Assembly (NCBI RefSeq): GCF_021227995.1
Contig: NZ_CP089301.1
Span: forward strand, 1,488,001 to 1,552,000
Reading direction: 5' to 3'
Source: Novosphingobium kaempferiae
GTDB lineage: Bacteria > Pseudomonadota > Alphaproteobacteria > Sphingomonadales > Sphingomonadaceae
DNA: 64,000 nucleotides
The notes beneath the pieces were generated by a model. That model did no database searches. It was not told the origin of the DNA and was given only the letters and a program-made list of their open reading frames with translations. Both the position numbers and the translations under genes were made by a program. Shown here one piece after another: positions 8,453-17,066 of the stretch. The number at the start of each line of letters is the position of its first letter. Within the stretch, counting starts at the first letter, position 1.

Positions 8453-9595
8453 TCAATTCTTCGGAAACAGCGCCAACAGTGCGCCGAACTCATCATGCGC
8501 CTCGCGCTCTTGCGCGGGGTCGCTGTGGCCGATGCGGACCACGGTGAGCAGCTGGTCGGGCGATCCGACCACGTACTGCCCATAGTCCCCAAGGCACGCG
8601 AACACGTTCTTCCCCGCCGCGCCGGGCCAGAGCCGCGCGCCTTCGCCCGCCTCGCCACGGTTGAGCCAGACGCCCGCACCGTAGCCGGGTTCGCGCGGGC
8701 TCGGCTCCAGCATGAACTGCACCCAGCGACGCGGCAGAATCTGCGCGCCGCCGACCGAGCCGGTGTGGCGCAGGAACTCGCCCAGATTGCCCCAGTCGCG
8801 CGCGGTCATGGCGATCATGCCGGAGCCGATCATCGTGCCCGAGCGGTCGTAACCGACGATGGTTGAGCCCATGCCGATCGGCAGCAGCACGCGGTTCTTC
8901 AGGTAATCGCTCACCGCCTGCCGCCGCCGCAGCGCATCCCGATCAGGCGAGAGCACGCGCGCGGCAAGGTCGGACAGGATCACCGCGCTGGCGGAGGAAT
9001 GCTCGAACAGCTTGCCTGCCGGGGCCTCCAGCGGCTGCGCCTCGGCATAGGCGGCCATGTCGTCGCGCCCGTCGAGGAAAAGCATGCGCATGCGGTCCGA
9101 CTCGTCCTCGACCCGGCCCGTCCCTGCACCCACGCTCTCGACGTGGCGCAGACCGGAGCGCATCTGGAGGAGCTGGCGCAGGGTGATGACGCCGCGCGGG
9201 TCGCCGGGGCGCTGCCATTCAGGCACCGGGGCCGACTCGTTGAGCCGCAGGCGACCGTCGCTCACCAGCTGGCCGATCATGAGCGCGGTGACGCATTGTC
9301 CCGCCGACCAGCCCGGCAGCCGCGACTCGGCCTTCACGCCCGCGCCGTAGCGCTCGACGATCACCGACCCGCGCTTGAGGATCAGCAGCGCGTCCGTCTT
9401 CCCGACCTTCTCGTCGTCGAACAGGCGGTCGATGGTGCGGCCCAGCGATTCGCGCGGTGCGCCGCCATCATCCTTGATCGCGGCGAGCGCCTCGACGCTG
9501 GCGGGCGGCGGCCCCTCGGGCGTGCCGGAACCGCAGCCCCAGAGGGCTGGAACCGCGAGCATCGCGACGATAAGGGAGGGGCGGCGCACCGACAT
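8453..9595 (-). CDS. Serine hydrolase (beta-lactamase/6-aminohexanoate-hydrolase family) lipoprotein, active site degenerate
   Basis: 380 aa with a lipoprotein signal (MSVRRPSLIVAMLAVPALWG then Cys 21). The fold is the class C beta-lactamase/NylB type: GSVIVERYGAG near 80, GVITLRQLLQMRSGLRHVE near 155-173, and the C-terminal GDYGQYVVGSPDQLLTVVR. In the family the nucleophile motif reads SxxK in a WSMAKS-like context; here the aligned segment is GWSAGQCVTALMIG, so Lys is Gln. The second catalytic residue, Tyr in a FEYSS-like motif, is His in FEHSSASAVIL. Both general-base residues appear lost, so this may be a binding or scaffold protein. It is divergent from the next small gene. Confidence 0.85.
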   Translation of the reverse strand: MSVRRPSLIVAMLAVPALWGCGSGTPEGPPPASVEALAAIKDDGGAPRESLGRTIDRLFDDEKVGKTDALLILKRGSVIVERYGAGVKAESRLPGWSAGQCVTALMIGQLVSDGRLRLNESAPVPEWQRPGDPRGVITLRQLLQMRSGLRHVESVGAGTGRVEDESDRMRMLFLDGRDDMAAYAEAQPLEAPAGKLFEHSSASAVILSDLAARVLSPDRDALRRRQAVSDYLKNRVLLPIGMGSTIVGYDRSGTMIGSGMIAMTARDWGNLGEFLRHTGSVGGAQILPRRWVQFMLEPSPREPGYGAGVWLNRGEAGEGARLWPGAAGKNVFACLGDYGQYVVGSPDQLLTVVRIGHSDPAQEREAHDEFGALLALFPKN

Positions 9596-9626
9596 GGCGC
9601 GCCGGTCATGTGCGAGGCGTTTGAGA

Positions 9627-10028
9627 ATGGCAACATCCGGGCAACCGGGACCGGGGGATAGGGGCTCGACGGCCCCCGCCTACCCGACGCGGCAACCTTC
9701 GCGCTGGAAACGCAACCTGATCCTGCTCGCCTTGCTGGCGCTGGCGCTCTGGCTGGCGTGGATCTGGCGCGGCCTGCGCGAGGAAGCGCTCGTCGGCGCG
9801 GCTTATGGTGCGCGCGTCGGCTGCGTGTGCCGCTTCGTCTCCGACCGACCGCTCGACAGCTGCGAGGGCGACCTCAAGATTGCGGGCCTGCACGGAGCAG
9901 GCCGGTGGGTTTCGCTGTCAGAGGATGTCGACCGGCGCACCGTCAAGGCATCCGTCCCGCTGCTGGCGGCGCAGAGCGCGGACTTCGATCCCGCCCGCGG
10001 GTGCCGGCTGGAGCCGTGGCAGGATTGA
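9627..10028 (+). CDS. Small single-pass membrane protein, unknown function
   Basis: 133 aa from this ATG (an alternative in-frame ATG at 9594 would overlap the divergent gene's start and give 144 aa; neither has a strong RBS). After a basic N-terminus comes one transmembrane segment, LILLALLALALWLAWIW (about residues 31-47). The rest is an outside domain with conserved-looking cysteines (GCVCRFVSDRPLDSCEGD, about 61-78, and RGCRLEPWQD at the end), so disulfides are likely. I recognise no family. Its placement head-to-head with the degenerate serine hydrolase suggests a shared regulatory region and possibly a shared role. Confidence 0.6.
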   Translation: MATSGQPGPGDRGSTAPAYPTRQPSRWKRNLILLALLALALWLAWIWRGLREEALVGAAYGARVGCVCRFVSDRPLDSCEGDLKIAGLHGAGRWVSLSEDVDRRTVKASVPLLAAQSADFDPARGCRLEPWQD

Positions 10029-10032
10029 GGCA

Positions 10033-10113
10033 GCCTCGTCATTGCGAGCGTAGCGAAGCAATCCTGCTCGGACGTGCCGCAGGATTGCTTCGCTACGCTC
10101 GCAATGACGAGGC
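10033..10113. repeat. Palindromic repeat A (CGTCATTGCGAGCG type), copy 1
   Basis: Perfect 33-bp inverted arms beginning GCCTCGTCATTGCGAGCG (10033-10065 and 10081-10113). The same unit recurs at 29247 (half), 29467, 48289, 50221 and 53144, always between genes. Confidence 0.85.
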
Positions 10114-10126
10114 TATATGAGAAGGC

Positions 10127-11281
10127 TTACGCCGCGCTCTCCGTCGAATCGATCCAGCCGCCGCCAACCACGCGATCCCCGGCATAGATCACCGCTGCCT
10201 GCCCCGGCGCGACGCCGTATTCGGGCTCGGCGAAGCGGATGGTCGTTTCCGCACCCTCGCCCAGCGGCCCGTCGAGGACCACGGGCACCGGCTTCGCCAG
10301 CGAGCGCACCTTGGCAGTCAGCGGGGCATCTGGAATCGGCCCGATCCGGTTGGTCTCGACCAGCCGCGCCGCAGCGGTCGCGAGCAGGCGGCGCGGGCCG
10401 ACGCGGACCTGCCGGGTCTCGGCCTCGATCCCCGTCACGTAGAGCGGCTCGGGCTGGCCGCCGATCTCAAGCCCCCGGCGCTGGCCGACGGTGTAGTGGA
10501 TGACGCCGCGATGGCTGCCCAGCACCGCGCCGGTCTCGGCATGGACGATCTCGCCCGGCGCCTCGCCCTCCGGCCGCACCGCGCGCACGATCTTGGCGTA
10601 GTCGCCGTCGGGCACGAAGCAGATGTCCTGGCTGTCCGGCTTGGCGGCGACGCGCAGGCCCGCCGCCTCGGCCAGCCGCCGCGTCTCGGTCTTGGGCAGG
10701 CCGCCGAGGGGGAAGCGCAGGAAATCGAGCTGCGCCTCGGTGGTGCCGTAAAGGAAATAGCTCTGGTCGCGCGCCGGATCGAGCGCGCGGTGCAGTTCGG
10801 AGCCCGCCGCGCCCATGACGCGGCGCACGTAATGGCCGGTGGCGAGGCAGTCCGCGCCCAGTTCGCGCGCCATCGTCAGAAGGTCCGTGAACTTGGGGCC
10901 CATGTTGCAGCGGATGCAGGGAATCGGCGTGCGGCCTGCGAGGTAATCGTCGGCGAATCGCTCCACCACTTCCTCGCGGAAGGCACTCTCGTGGTCGAAG
11001 ACGTAGTGCGCGATGCCGAGGCGGTCCGCCACGGCGCGCGCATCGCGGATGTCGTCGCCCGCACAGCAGGCGCCCTTGCGCCCCGTCGCCGCACCGTAAT
11101 CGTAGAGCTGCAGCGTCACGCCGATCGTCTCCGCACCGCTCGCGGCAGCAAGCGCGGCGACGACCGAACTGTCCACCCCGCCCGACATGGCCACGACGAT
11201 GCGGCGGGCGCTCAGGGGCTCGGGCAACTGGAACAGGTCGGCGGGGTCGAGCCCGGAAAGCAGATCGGAAAGCGCGGTCAT
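10127..11281 (-). CDS. mnmA: tRNA-specific 2-thiouridylase MnmA
   Basis: 384 aa enzyme that inserts sulfur at U34 of Lys, Glu and Gln tRNAs using ATP. The start MTALSDLL is chosen because the longer open frame upstream (to 11356) adds residues unlike the family. The PP-loop is [11 protein letters not shown] (about residues 29-39). The two catalytic cysteines are in [11 protein letters not shown] and SQDICFV, and the C-terminal beta-barrel ends the protein. It ends next to a palindromic repeat. Functionally it complements mnmE and mnmG further along the window, which modify the same base. Confidence 0.96.
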   Translation of the reverse strand: MTALSDLLSGLDPADLFQLPEPLSARRIVVAMSGGVDSSVVAALAAASGAETIGVTLQLYDYGAATGRKGACCAGDDIRDARAVADRLGIAHYVFDHESAFREEVVERFADDYLAGRTPIPCIRCNMGPKFTDLLTMARELGADCLATGHYVRRVMGAAGSELHRALDPARDQSYFLYGTTEAQLDFLRFPLGGLPKTETRRLAEAAGLRVAAKPDSQDICFVPDGDYAKIVRAVRPEGEAPGEIVHAETGAVLGSHRGVIHYTVGQRRGLEIGGQPEPLYVTGIEAETRQVRVGPRRLLATAAARLVETNRIGPIPDAPLTAKVRSLAKPVPVVLDGPLGEGAETTIRFAEPEYGVAPGQAAVIYAGDRVVGGGWIDSTESAA

Positions 11282-11382
11282 GGTGGGCCGCCCATACAGC
11301 GAGACGCGCGGGATTCCTACCTTTGCGTGAAATCCGGGCCTTCGCGGCCCTCTCACGGCCGCCTTCCCAATGTGAAAAAACG

Positions 11383-11399
11383 GTAAACCCGACTTTTAC
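11383..11399. promoter_or_regulatory. Short inverted repeat upstream of the sciP pair
   Basis: GTAAA-N7-TTTAC (11383-11399), perfect halves, 35 bp before the first gene of the pair and about 100 bp before mnmA on the other side. It could be an operator for either direction. It is not a CtrA box (TTAA-N7-TTAA). Confidence 0.3.
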
Positions 11400-11433
11400 G
11401 ATCCCTTGACCACCCTGGGGTTATAGGGACTTC

Positions 11434-11817
11434 ATGAACATCGCACGCAACCACATAACCCCGGATAGAGGGGAGGCATCGGGTCGCACCGTGCAGGGTG
11501 GCGGCGACGGTCCTTCCGGAGCGCTTTCCGGGGATTCATCGCCAGTCGATCTCCCGGCCGACCTGCAATCCATCGACTGGCAGGCACTGCGTTCCCGCCT
11601 CTTCGCCGCGCAAGACATGCTCGGCGTGCTGGGCGAGGACGCGGCGGCGTCGCGACTGCGGCTGCGCGGCAGCTTCGACGGCTGCGCCGCATCTGCGCTT
11701 CATGCTTACGAAGAAAGCTCAAGAAACGTTAACCTTGATGCTTCAAGCAATGGCAAGCCCAACGGGGGCAAGGATTCCCGGGTCGCCGATGTGAACGGTA
11801 GCGGCGAACGAGGGTAA
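11434..11817 (+). CDS. Uncharacterised protein upstream of sciP
   Basis: 127 aa, no recognised domain. The middle (about residues 40-85) is rich in Leu/Ala/Arg with DWQALRSRLFAAQDML and LRLRGSFDGCAASALHAY, and looks like a small helical bundle; both ends are low-complexity and polar (Gly/Ser/Asn). There is no signal peptide. It ends 2 bp before the sciP ATG, so the pair is probably cotranscribed. The similar placement I recall in other sphingomonads suggests a real gene. The start codon has only a weak RBS (AGGGAC). Confidence 0.65.
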   Translation: MNIARNHITPDRGEASGRTVQGGGDGPSGALSGDSSPVDLPADLQSIDWQALRSRLFAAQDMLGVLGEDAAASRLRLRGSFDGCAASALHAYEESSRNVNLDASSNGKPNGGKDSRVADVNGSGERG

Positions 11818-11819
11818 AC

Positions 11820-12119
11820 ATGATCGAGAACCAGAAAATCCGTCCCGCACAGGTAATCGGCCCGCTCGGCGAGCCGCTGACGGTTGCCGACCTCCCCCCG
11901 GCCGACACAACGCGCTGGGTCGTGCGTCGCAAGGCCGAAGTGGTCGCCGCAGTCAACGGCGGCCTGCTGACCATCGACGAAGTGTGCGAGCGCTACGGCC
12001 TCACGCTGGAGGAATTCGCCTCGTGGCAGCGCGCTGTCGACCGCTCGGGCATGCAGGGCCTGCGTGTGACGCGAATCCAACACTATCGCGATCTCTACGA
12101 GCGCCAGCAGAAGTACTGA
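11820..12119 (+). CDS. sciP: CtrA inhibitor SciP (DUF1153)
   Basis: 99 aa. The core RWVVRRKAEVVAAVNGGLLT (about residues 38-57) followed by IDEVCERYGLTLEEFASWQRAVDRSGMQGLRVTR matches the DUF1153 family, whose Caulobacter member SciP binds DNA and the master regulator CtrA and blocks CtrA-dependent transcription. The domain is a compact HTH-like three-helix fold. Its presence implies a CtrA-type cell-cycle circuit in this organism, though ctrA is not in the window. It is followed by a strong terminator. Confidence 0.92.
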   Translation: MIENQKIRPAQVIGPLGEPLTVADLPPADTTRWVVRRKAEVVAAVNGGLLTIDEVCERYGLTLEEFASWQRAVDRSGMQGLRVTRIQHYRDLYERQQKY

Positions 12120-12150
12120 ACGCCCTCGATCCGACCGACGCGCAGTGAAA

Positions 12151-12183
12151 GGCGACCGTGAAGCACCTTCACGGTCGCCTTTT
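12151..12183 (+). terminator. Terminator of sciP
   Basis: Perfect 13-bp stem GGCGACCGTGAAG/CTTCACGGTCGCC (12151-12163, 12167-12179) with a 3-nt loop and a T-run, 31 bp after the sciP stop. Confidence 0.92.
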
Positions 12184-12218
12184 CGTATTTTTACGCAATA
12201 AACCCTCTCCGACCATCC

Positions 12219-12298
12219 ATACTCGCGCAATGAAGTCGTTCGTCGATGCCTGTTGCAGCGAAACCGAGTTCGCGTTGCCACCCTGTTCCCGCGAGTAT
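12219..12298. promoter_or_regulatory. Upstream region of the RND pump with widely spaced inverted repeat
   Basis: ATACTCGCG (12219-12227) and its reverse complement CGCGAGTAT (12290-12298) are 62 bp apart in the 214-bp leader between the sciP terminator and the pump genes. It could be a looping operator or chance. No regulator gene is adjacent. I see nothing else in this gap. Confidence 0.25.
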
Positions 12299-12412
12299 AT
12301 GAATCCAGCGGTTTAGAGCCACATCGGCAGGCCCGTCGGAATACCGGCGGCAACCTCCCATGCGGCGGGAGAAGCACGCTGCCAGGGGGCGCGTGCGATG
12401 CTGGGTGAACTG

Positions 12413-13624
12413 ATGAACTACGACGGCAAGATTGAGCCCGGCCACGCCTCCGGGGAGCACGATGCGTTCGCGGCAGGCAACCCGCTCGACGGGGATGCGG
12501 CGCAGGATCGCGGCATGCGCCGCGTGATCGTGCTTGTCGTCGTTGCGGCTCTGCTGCTCGCGGCGGCGCTGTGGTTCGTGCTGCACAAGGGTGGCGCCGA
12601 CGATGCCGCCGCAGGTGGCAATGCACAGGTGCCGGTCGTTTCGGTCGTCGTTCCCGGCCGCTCCAGCGTCGCCGGAGAGATCACCGCCACCGGCTCGCTC
12701 GCCGCGCGCCGTCCCATGCCCGTCGGCTCGGTCGGCGAAGGCGGCGAAGTGCGCGAAGTGCGCGTCGATGCCGGTGACTGGGTCGAACAGGGCCAGGTTC
12801 TCGCGGTGATCGACCGCTCGGTGCAGACGCAGGCCGCCGCCAGCCAGGCCGCGCAGGTCGAAGTCGCCGCCGCCGACGCGCGCATCGCGCAGTCGAACCT
12901 CGACCGCGGCCTCAAGCTCGTCGACCGCGGGTTCATCTCCAAGGCCGACATCGACCAGCTGACCGCCACGCGCGACGCCGCCGTCGCCCGGGTCGGCGTG
13001 GCGCGCGCCAGCCTTGGCCAGCTGCGCGCCCAGAACGCCCGCCTCAACATCGTGGCGCCCGCGTCGGGCCTCGTGCTCGAACGCAGCGTGGAACTCGGCC
13101 AGGTCGTCGGCGGCGGTACGGGCGTGCTGTTCCGGCTCGCCAAGGGCGGCGAAATGGAACTGCTGGCGCTGCTTTCCGAAGACGAACTCGCCAAGCTCTC
13201 CGTAGGCACCGAGGCGAAGATCACCCCGGTCGGCTCGGGCAAGACCTTCATCGGCCAGGTCTGGCAGGTCTCGCCTACCATCGACGCGACCACCCGCCAG
13301 GGCACCGCGCGCATCGCGCTCAAGTTCGATCCGGCGCTGCGTCCCGGCGGCTTTGCCAGCGCCGTGATCGAAAGCGGCACCGTCGTCGCGCCGATGCTGC
13401 CCGAATCCGCGATCCAGAACGACGCCAAGGGCTCGTTCGTCTACGTCGTCGACAAGGACGACCGGGTGCATCGTCGCGCGGTGAAGACCGGCCTCGTCAC
13501 CGCGAACGGCATCACCATCACCTCGGGCCTCGCGGGCGACGAGAAGATCGTGGTGCGCGCCGGCGGCTTCCTCAACGACGGCGACAAGGTGAAGACCCGC
13601 GCCGCCGCCCCCGCCGCCAAGTAA
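12413..13624 (+). CDS. RND efflux periplasmic adaptor subunit
   Basis: 403 aa membrane-fusion protein of a hydrophobe/amphiphile RND pump. One N-terminal transmembrane anchor (VIVLVVVAALLLAAALWFVL, about residues 37-56) follows a cytoplasmic tail of about 35 residues. The barrel-sandwich (lipoyl-like) halves flank a helical hairpin: VGEGGEVREVRVDAGDWVEQ (about 105-124) and LNIVAPASGLVLERSV. The ATG at 12413 is preferred; an in-frame ATG 15 bp upstream (12398) has a GGGGG RBS and is also possible. It precedes the transporter gene by 15 bp. No outer-membrane channel gene is in the cluster, so the pump likely borrows a TolC-type protein. Confidence 0.93.
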   Translation: MNYDGKIEPGHASGEHDAFAAGNPLDGDAAQDRGMRRVIVLVVVAALLLAAALWFVLHKGGADDAAAGGNAQVPVVSVVVPGRSSVAGEITATGSLAARRPMPVGSVGEGGEVREVRVDAGDWVEQGQVLAVIDRSVQTQAAASQAAQVEVAAADARIAQSNLDRGLKLVDRGFISKADIDQLTATRDAAVARVGVARASLGQLRAQNARLNIVAPASGLVLERSVELGQVVGGGTGVLFRLAKGGEMELLALLSEDELAKLSVGTEAKITPVGSGKTFIGQVWQVSPTIDATTRQGTARIALKFDPALRPGGFASAVIESGTVVAPMLPESAIQNDAKGSFVYVVDKDDRVHRRAVKTGLVTANGITITSGLAGDEKIVVRAGGFLNDGDKVKTRAAAPAAK

Positions 13625-13639
13625 CGGGCGTCCCGACAC

Positions 13640-16600
13640 ATGCGTAACATCTCGGCCTGGTCGATCCGCAACCCGATCATCCCGATCGTCTTCTTCATCG
13701 GCCTGATGATCGCCGGCATCGTCTCATTCAACCGGATGGACGTGAACAACATGCCGGACGTCGATTTCCCCGGCGTCCATGTCGGCATCTCGCAGCCGGG
13801 CGCCGCCCCGACCGAGATCGAGACGCAGATCACCCAGATCGTCGAGGGCGCGGTGCGCTCGATCCCGGGGGTCGAGGAAATCCAGTCGACCGCCTCGGAA
13901 GGGCGCTCGACGACGATGGTGTTCTTCTCCGTCGGCACCAACGTCGATGTCGCCACCCAGCAGGTGAAGAACGCGGTCGACCAGGTGCGCGGCCAGTTGC
14001 CTGACGGCATCCTCGAGCCACAGGTCCAGAAGATCGAGTCCGGCAGCGGCAGCCTCGCCTACTTCTCGGTCAGCGCCGACGACATGACGATCGAGCAGTT
14101 GAGCTGGTTCGTCGACGACACCGTCGCCAAGGCCCTGCTGTCCGTACCCGGCATGGCGACCGTCAACCGCGACGGCGGCGTGACGCGCGAGATCCGCGTG
14201 GTCGTCGATCCCGAGCGCATGCAGGCGCTCGGCGTCAGCGCCGAGGCGCTCAACAACGTGCTGCGCCAGGTCAACGTCGATGCGGCGGGCGGCCAGGCGG
14301 AAATCGCCGGATCACGCCAGTCGGTGCGCGTTCTCGGCAACTCGGAAAGCGCCTACGCCCTCTCGCAGAAGCGCATCAACATGGGCGGCGGCCGTTCGGT
14401 CAAGCTGTCCGACGTCGCCAACGTCTACGACGGCTTTTCCGAGCGCAAGGACATCGCCCGCGTCGACGGCCGCGAGGTCGTCACCTTCGGGTTCGAACGC
14501 GCGCGCGGTTCCTCCGACGTCGCGGTCTACGACGGCGCGATGGAGAAGCTGAAGCAGATCCAGAAGGACAACCCGCAGATCCACGTCACCCGCCTGTTCT
14601 CGCAGGTGGACTACACGCGCGGCCAGTACACTTCCTCGATGGAGGCGCTGGTCGAAGGCGCGGTGCTGGCGATCGTCATCGTCTACCTGTTCCTGCGCGA
14701 CTGGCGCGCGACGATGATCTCCGCCCTCGCCATCCCGCTCTCGGCGATCCCGACCTTCTGGTTCATGGACCTGCTCGGCTTCACGCTGAACTTCCTCTCG
14801 CTCCTCGCGCTCAGCCTCGTTGCCGGCGTGCTGGTCGACGACGCGATCGTGGAGATCGAGAACATCGTCAGACACATGAGGATGGGCAAGAGCGCCTATC
14901 AGGCGTCGATCGACGCGGCGGACGAGATCGGCCTTGCGGTCGTCGCCACCACCTTCTCGATCGTCGCGGTGTTCCTGCCGGTCGGCCTGATGCCGGGCAT
15001 CCCGGGCCAGTTCTTCAAGGCGTTCGGCCTCACCGTCGTCGTCGCGGTGCTGATGAGCCTTGCGGTCGCGCGCGTCATCACGCCAATGGTCGCGGCCTAC
15101 TTCCTCAAGGCGCATGGCCATGCCGAGCACGGCGGCGGCAAGGCGATGGACCTCTACATGAAGATCCTCGCCTGGACGCTCGACAGCACGGAGGCGCATC
15201 GCCGGAAGGCCGCGCTGGTGCCCCAGCCGTTCCGCGGCATCTACGCGCTCGGCGCCACGCTCGCCTTCGTGCTCCTGATCGCGGCGGGCTTTGCCGGCGC
15301 GGCGATGCTGTTCCCGGCGCTGCAGGCCGGCCTGACCACGATCGGGCTCAAGAAGGCCGCGTTCGTGCTCGCCGCGATCCTCTCGCCGATCGGCATTCCC
15401 GTCGCCATCTGGCTGGTGGGCAAGCTGTTCCGGCTGCTCGCGACGCTCATGGGCGCGTTCGGACGCTGGTATCGCTACTTCACCGACCGCGTGATCGCGC
15501 GCATGCACGACCACCGCTTCTACGCCTTCTGCGCCTCGATCTACGCACTCGTCGTGACGTTCGCACTGTTGGCGGGCCTGCCGCAGCAGTTCCAGCCGAA
15601 CACCAACAACGACACCAGCGAGGTCAAGATCGAGATGGTGCCCGGCACCACCCTCGAACAGTCCGAGGCGGTCGGCGCCAGCGTCGCGCGCCTGCTCGAA
15701 AAGCAGCCCGAGGTGGAGCGCGTGCTCCAGTTCGCGGGCGAAGGCTCGGGCAACCTCTACATCGCGCTCAAGCCTGCCAGCGAGCGTGATGCGACCAGCA
15801 TCGAGTTTGAGCGCCGCATGGCCCCCAAGCTGCAGGACATCGCCGACGCGCGCGTCAGCTTCGCCTCGCAGTCGGGCGGCTTCGGCAGCGGGCGCGACAT
15901 CTCGGTCATGCTCTCGGGCAGCGATTCCGAACTGCTGAACAAGACCGCGCAAACGCTCGTCGAGCAGATGCGCACGATCCCGGGCGTCGTCGCCCCGCGC
16001 ATCGCCGCCGACCTCCAGCGCCCCGAACTCATCATCGCCCCGCGCGTCGATCTTGCCGCGCAGCTCGGCGTGACGACGGCGGCGATCAGCCAGACCATCC
16101 GCATCGCCACGCTGGGCGAGATCGATCAGAACGCCGCCAAGTTCTCGCTGAGCGACCGCCAGGTGCCGATCCGCGTCATCCTCGACCGCACCTCGCGCCG
16201 CGATTTCTCGACGATCGAGAACCTGCCCGTCTCCACCGTCAGCGGCGGCACGGTGCCGCTCAAGCGCGTGGCGGAGATCCGCTTCGGCGCCGGTCCCACG
16301 CAGATCCAGCGCTACAACCAGTCGCGCCGCATCTTCGTCGGCGCGGACCTCGGCGCCGGGCAGGTCAAGGGCCCGGTCATGGCCGCGATCCAGCAGCTGC
16401 CGATCATGAAGAAGCTGCCGATGGGCGTTTCCAACGCCCCCGTCGGCGAGGACAAGTGGCAGGGCGAGATGATCGCCAACTTCGTCACCGCCGTCATCAG
16501 CGGCATCTTCCTAGTCTTCGCGGTGCTGGTGCTGCTCTACAAGCGCTTCGTCTCGCCGCTGGTGAACATGGCCTCGCTGCTGCTGGCCCCGCTCGGCGGG

Positions 16601-17053
16601 ATGCTGGTGCTGACCGCCATCGGCCAGCCGATCTCGATGCCGGTCTACATCGGCATCCTGATGCTGCTGGGTATCGTCGCCAAGAACTCGATCCTGCTGA
16701 TCGACTTCGCGATCGAGGAGATGGCCAAGGGCGTCGACAAGCTGACCGCGATCATGGACGCCGGGCACAAGCGCGCGCAGCCGATCGTCATGACCACCGT
16801 CGCGATGACCGCGGGCATGATCCCGACCGCGCTCTCGTTCTCGGGCGACGGCGCATTCCGCCAGCCGATGGGCTGGACGGTGATCGGCGGCCTCGTGCTT
16901 TCCACCCTGCTCACGCTCGTGATCGTCCCGGCAGCCTTCAGCCTCGCCGATGGTTTCGAGAAGAGGGTCGGGCCGAAGCTGCGCAAGTCGCTGCTGACGT
17001 ACGATCCCGCGCACCACCATGCCGGGACCGCACAGGCGCACCCGGCCGAGTAA
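13640..17053 (+). CDS. RND efflux transporter, inner-membrane subunit, with central insertion
   Basis: 1137 aa, about 100 longer than typical HAE1-type pumps. The proton-relay residues are intact: two Asp in [17 protein letters not shown] (TM4, about residues 396-412) and Lys in [15 protein letters not shown] (TM10, about 1012-1026). The extra length is between TM6 and TM7: after an AHRRKA segment, residues of about 530-610 contain two additional hydrophobic stretches ([20 protein letters not shown] and [20 protein letters not shown]) before the family sequence resumes at [11 protein letters not shown]. It probably pumps hydrophobic toxicants; the substrate is not predictable. RBS and spacing indicate cotranscription with the adaptor. 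Confidence 0.95.
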   Translation: MRNISAWSIRNPIIPIVFFIGLMIAGIVSFNRMDVNNMPDVDFPGVHVGISQPGAAPTEIETQITQIVEGAVRSIPGVEEIQSTASEGRSTTMVFFSVGTNVDVATQQVKNAVDQVRGQLPDGILEPQVQKIESGSGSLAYFSVSADDMTIEQLSWFVDDTVAKALLSVPGMATVNRDGGVTREIRVVVDPERMQALGVSAEALNNVLRQVNVDAAGGQAEIAGSRQSVRVLGNSESAYALSQKRINMGGGRSVKLSDVANVYDGFSERKDIARVDGREVVTFGFERARGSSDVAVYDGAMEKLKQIQKDNPQIHVTRLFSQVDYTRGQYTSSMEALVEGAVLAIVIVYLFLRDWRATMISALAIPLSAIPTFWFMDLLGFTLNFLSLLALSLVAGVLVDDAIVEIENIVRHMRMGKSAYQASIDAADEIGLAVVATTFSIVAVFLPVGLMPGIPGQFFKAFGLTVVVAVLMSLAVARVITPMVAAYFLKAHGHAEHGGGKAMDLYMKILAWTLDSTEAHRRKAALVPQPFRGIYALGATLAFVLLIAAGFAGAAMLFPALQAGLTTIGLKKAAFVLAAILSPIGIPVAIWLVGKLFRLLATLMGAFGRWYRYFTDRVIARMHDHRFYAFCASIYALVVTFALLAGLPQQFQPNTNNDTSEVKIEMVPGTTLEQSEAVGASVARLLEKQPEVERVLQFAGEGSGNLYIALKPASERDATSIEFERRMAPKLQDIADARVSFASQSGGFGSGRDISVMLSGSDSELLNKTAQTLVEQMRTIPGVVAPRIAADLQRPELIIAPRVDLAAQLGVTTAAISQTIRIATLGEIDQNAAKFSLSDRQVPIRVILDRTSRRDFSTIENLPVSTVSGGTVPLKRVAEIRFGAGPTQIQRYNQSRRIFVGADLGAGQVKGPVMAAIQQLPIMKKLPMGVSNAPVGEDKWQGEMIANFVTAVISGIFLVFAVLVLLYKRFVSPLVNMASLLLAPLGGMLVLTAIGQPISMPVYIGILMLLGIVAKNSILLIDFAIEEMAKGVDKLTAIMDAGHKRAQPIVMTTVAMTAGMIPTALSFSGDGAFRQPMGWTVIGGLVLSTLLTLVIVPAAFSLADGFEKRVGPKLRKSLLTYDPAHHHAGTAQAHPAE

Positions 17054-17066
17054 GGAAGGAGTAAGC

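Noticed and set aside
11726..11745. CtrA box upstream of sciP (TTAA-N7-TTAA)
   Set aside because: GTTAACCTTGATGCTTCAAG has only one correct half-site and lies inside the upstream gene.
14312..15952. A 546-codon minus-strand frame opposite the RND transporter
   Set aside because: Charged low-complexity translation without domains; the + strand encodes a complete transporter.
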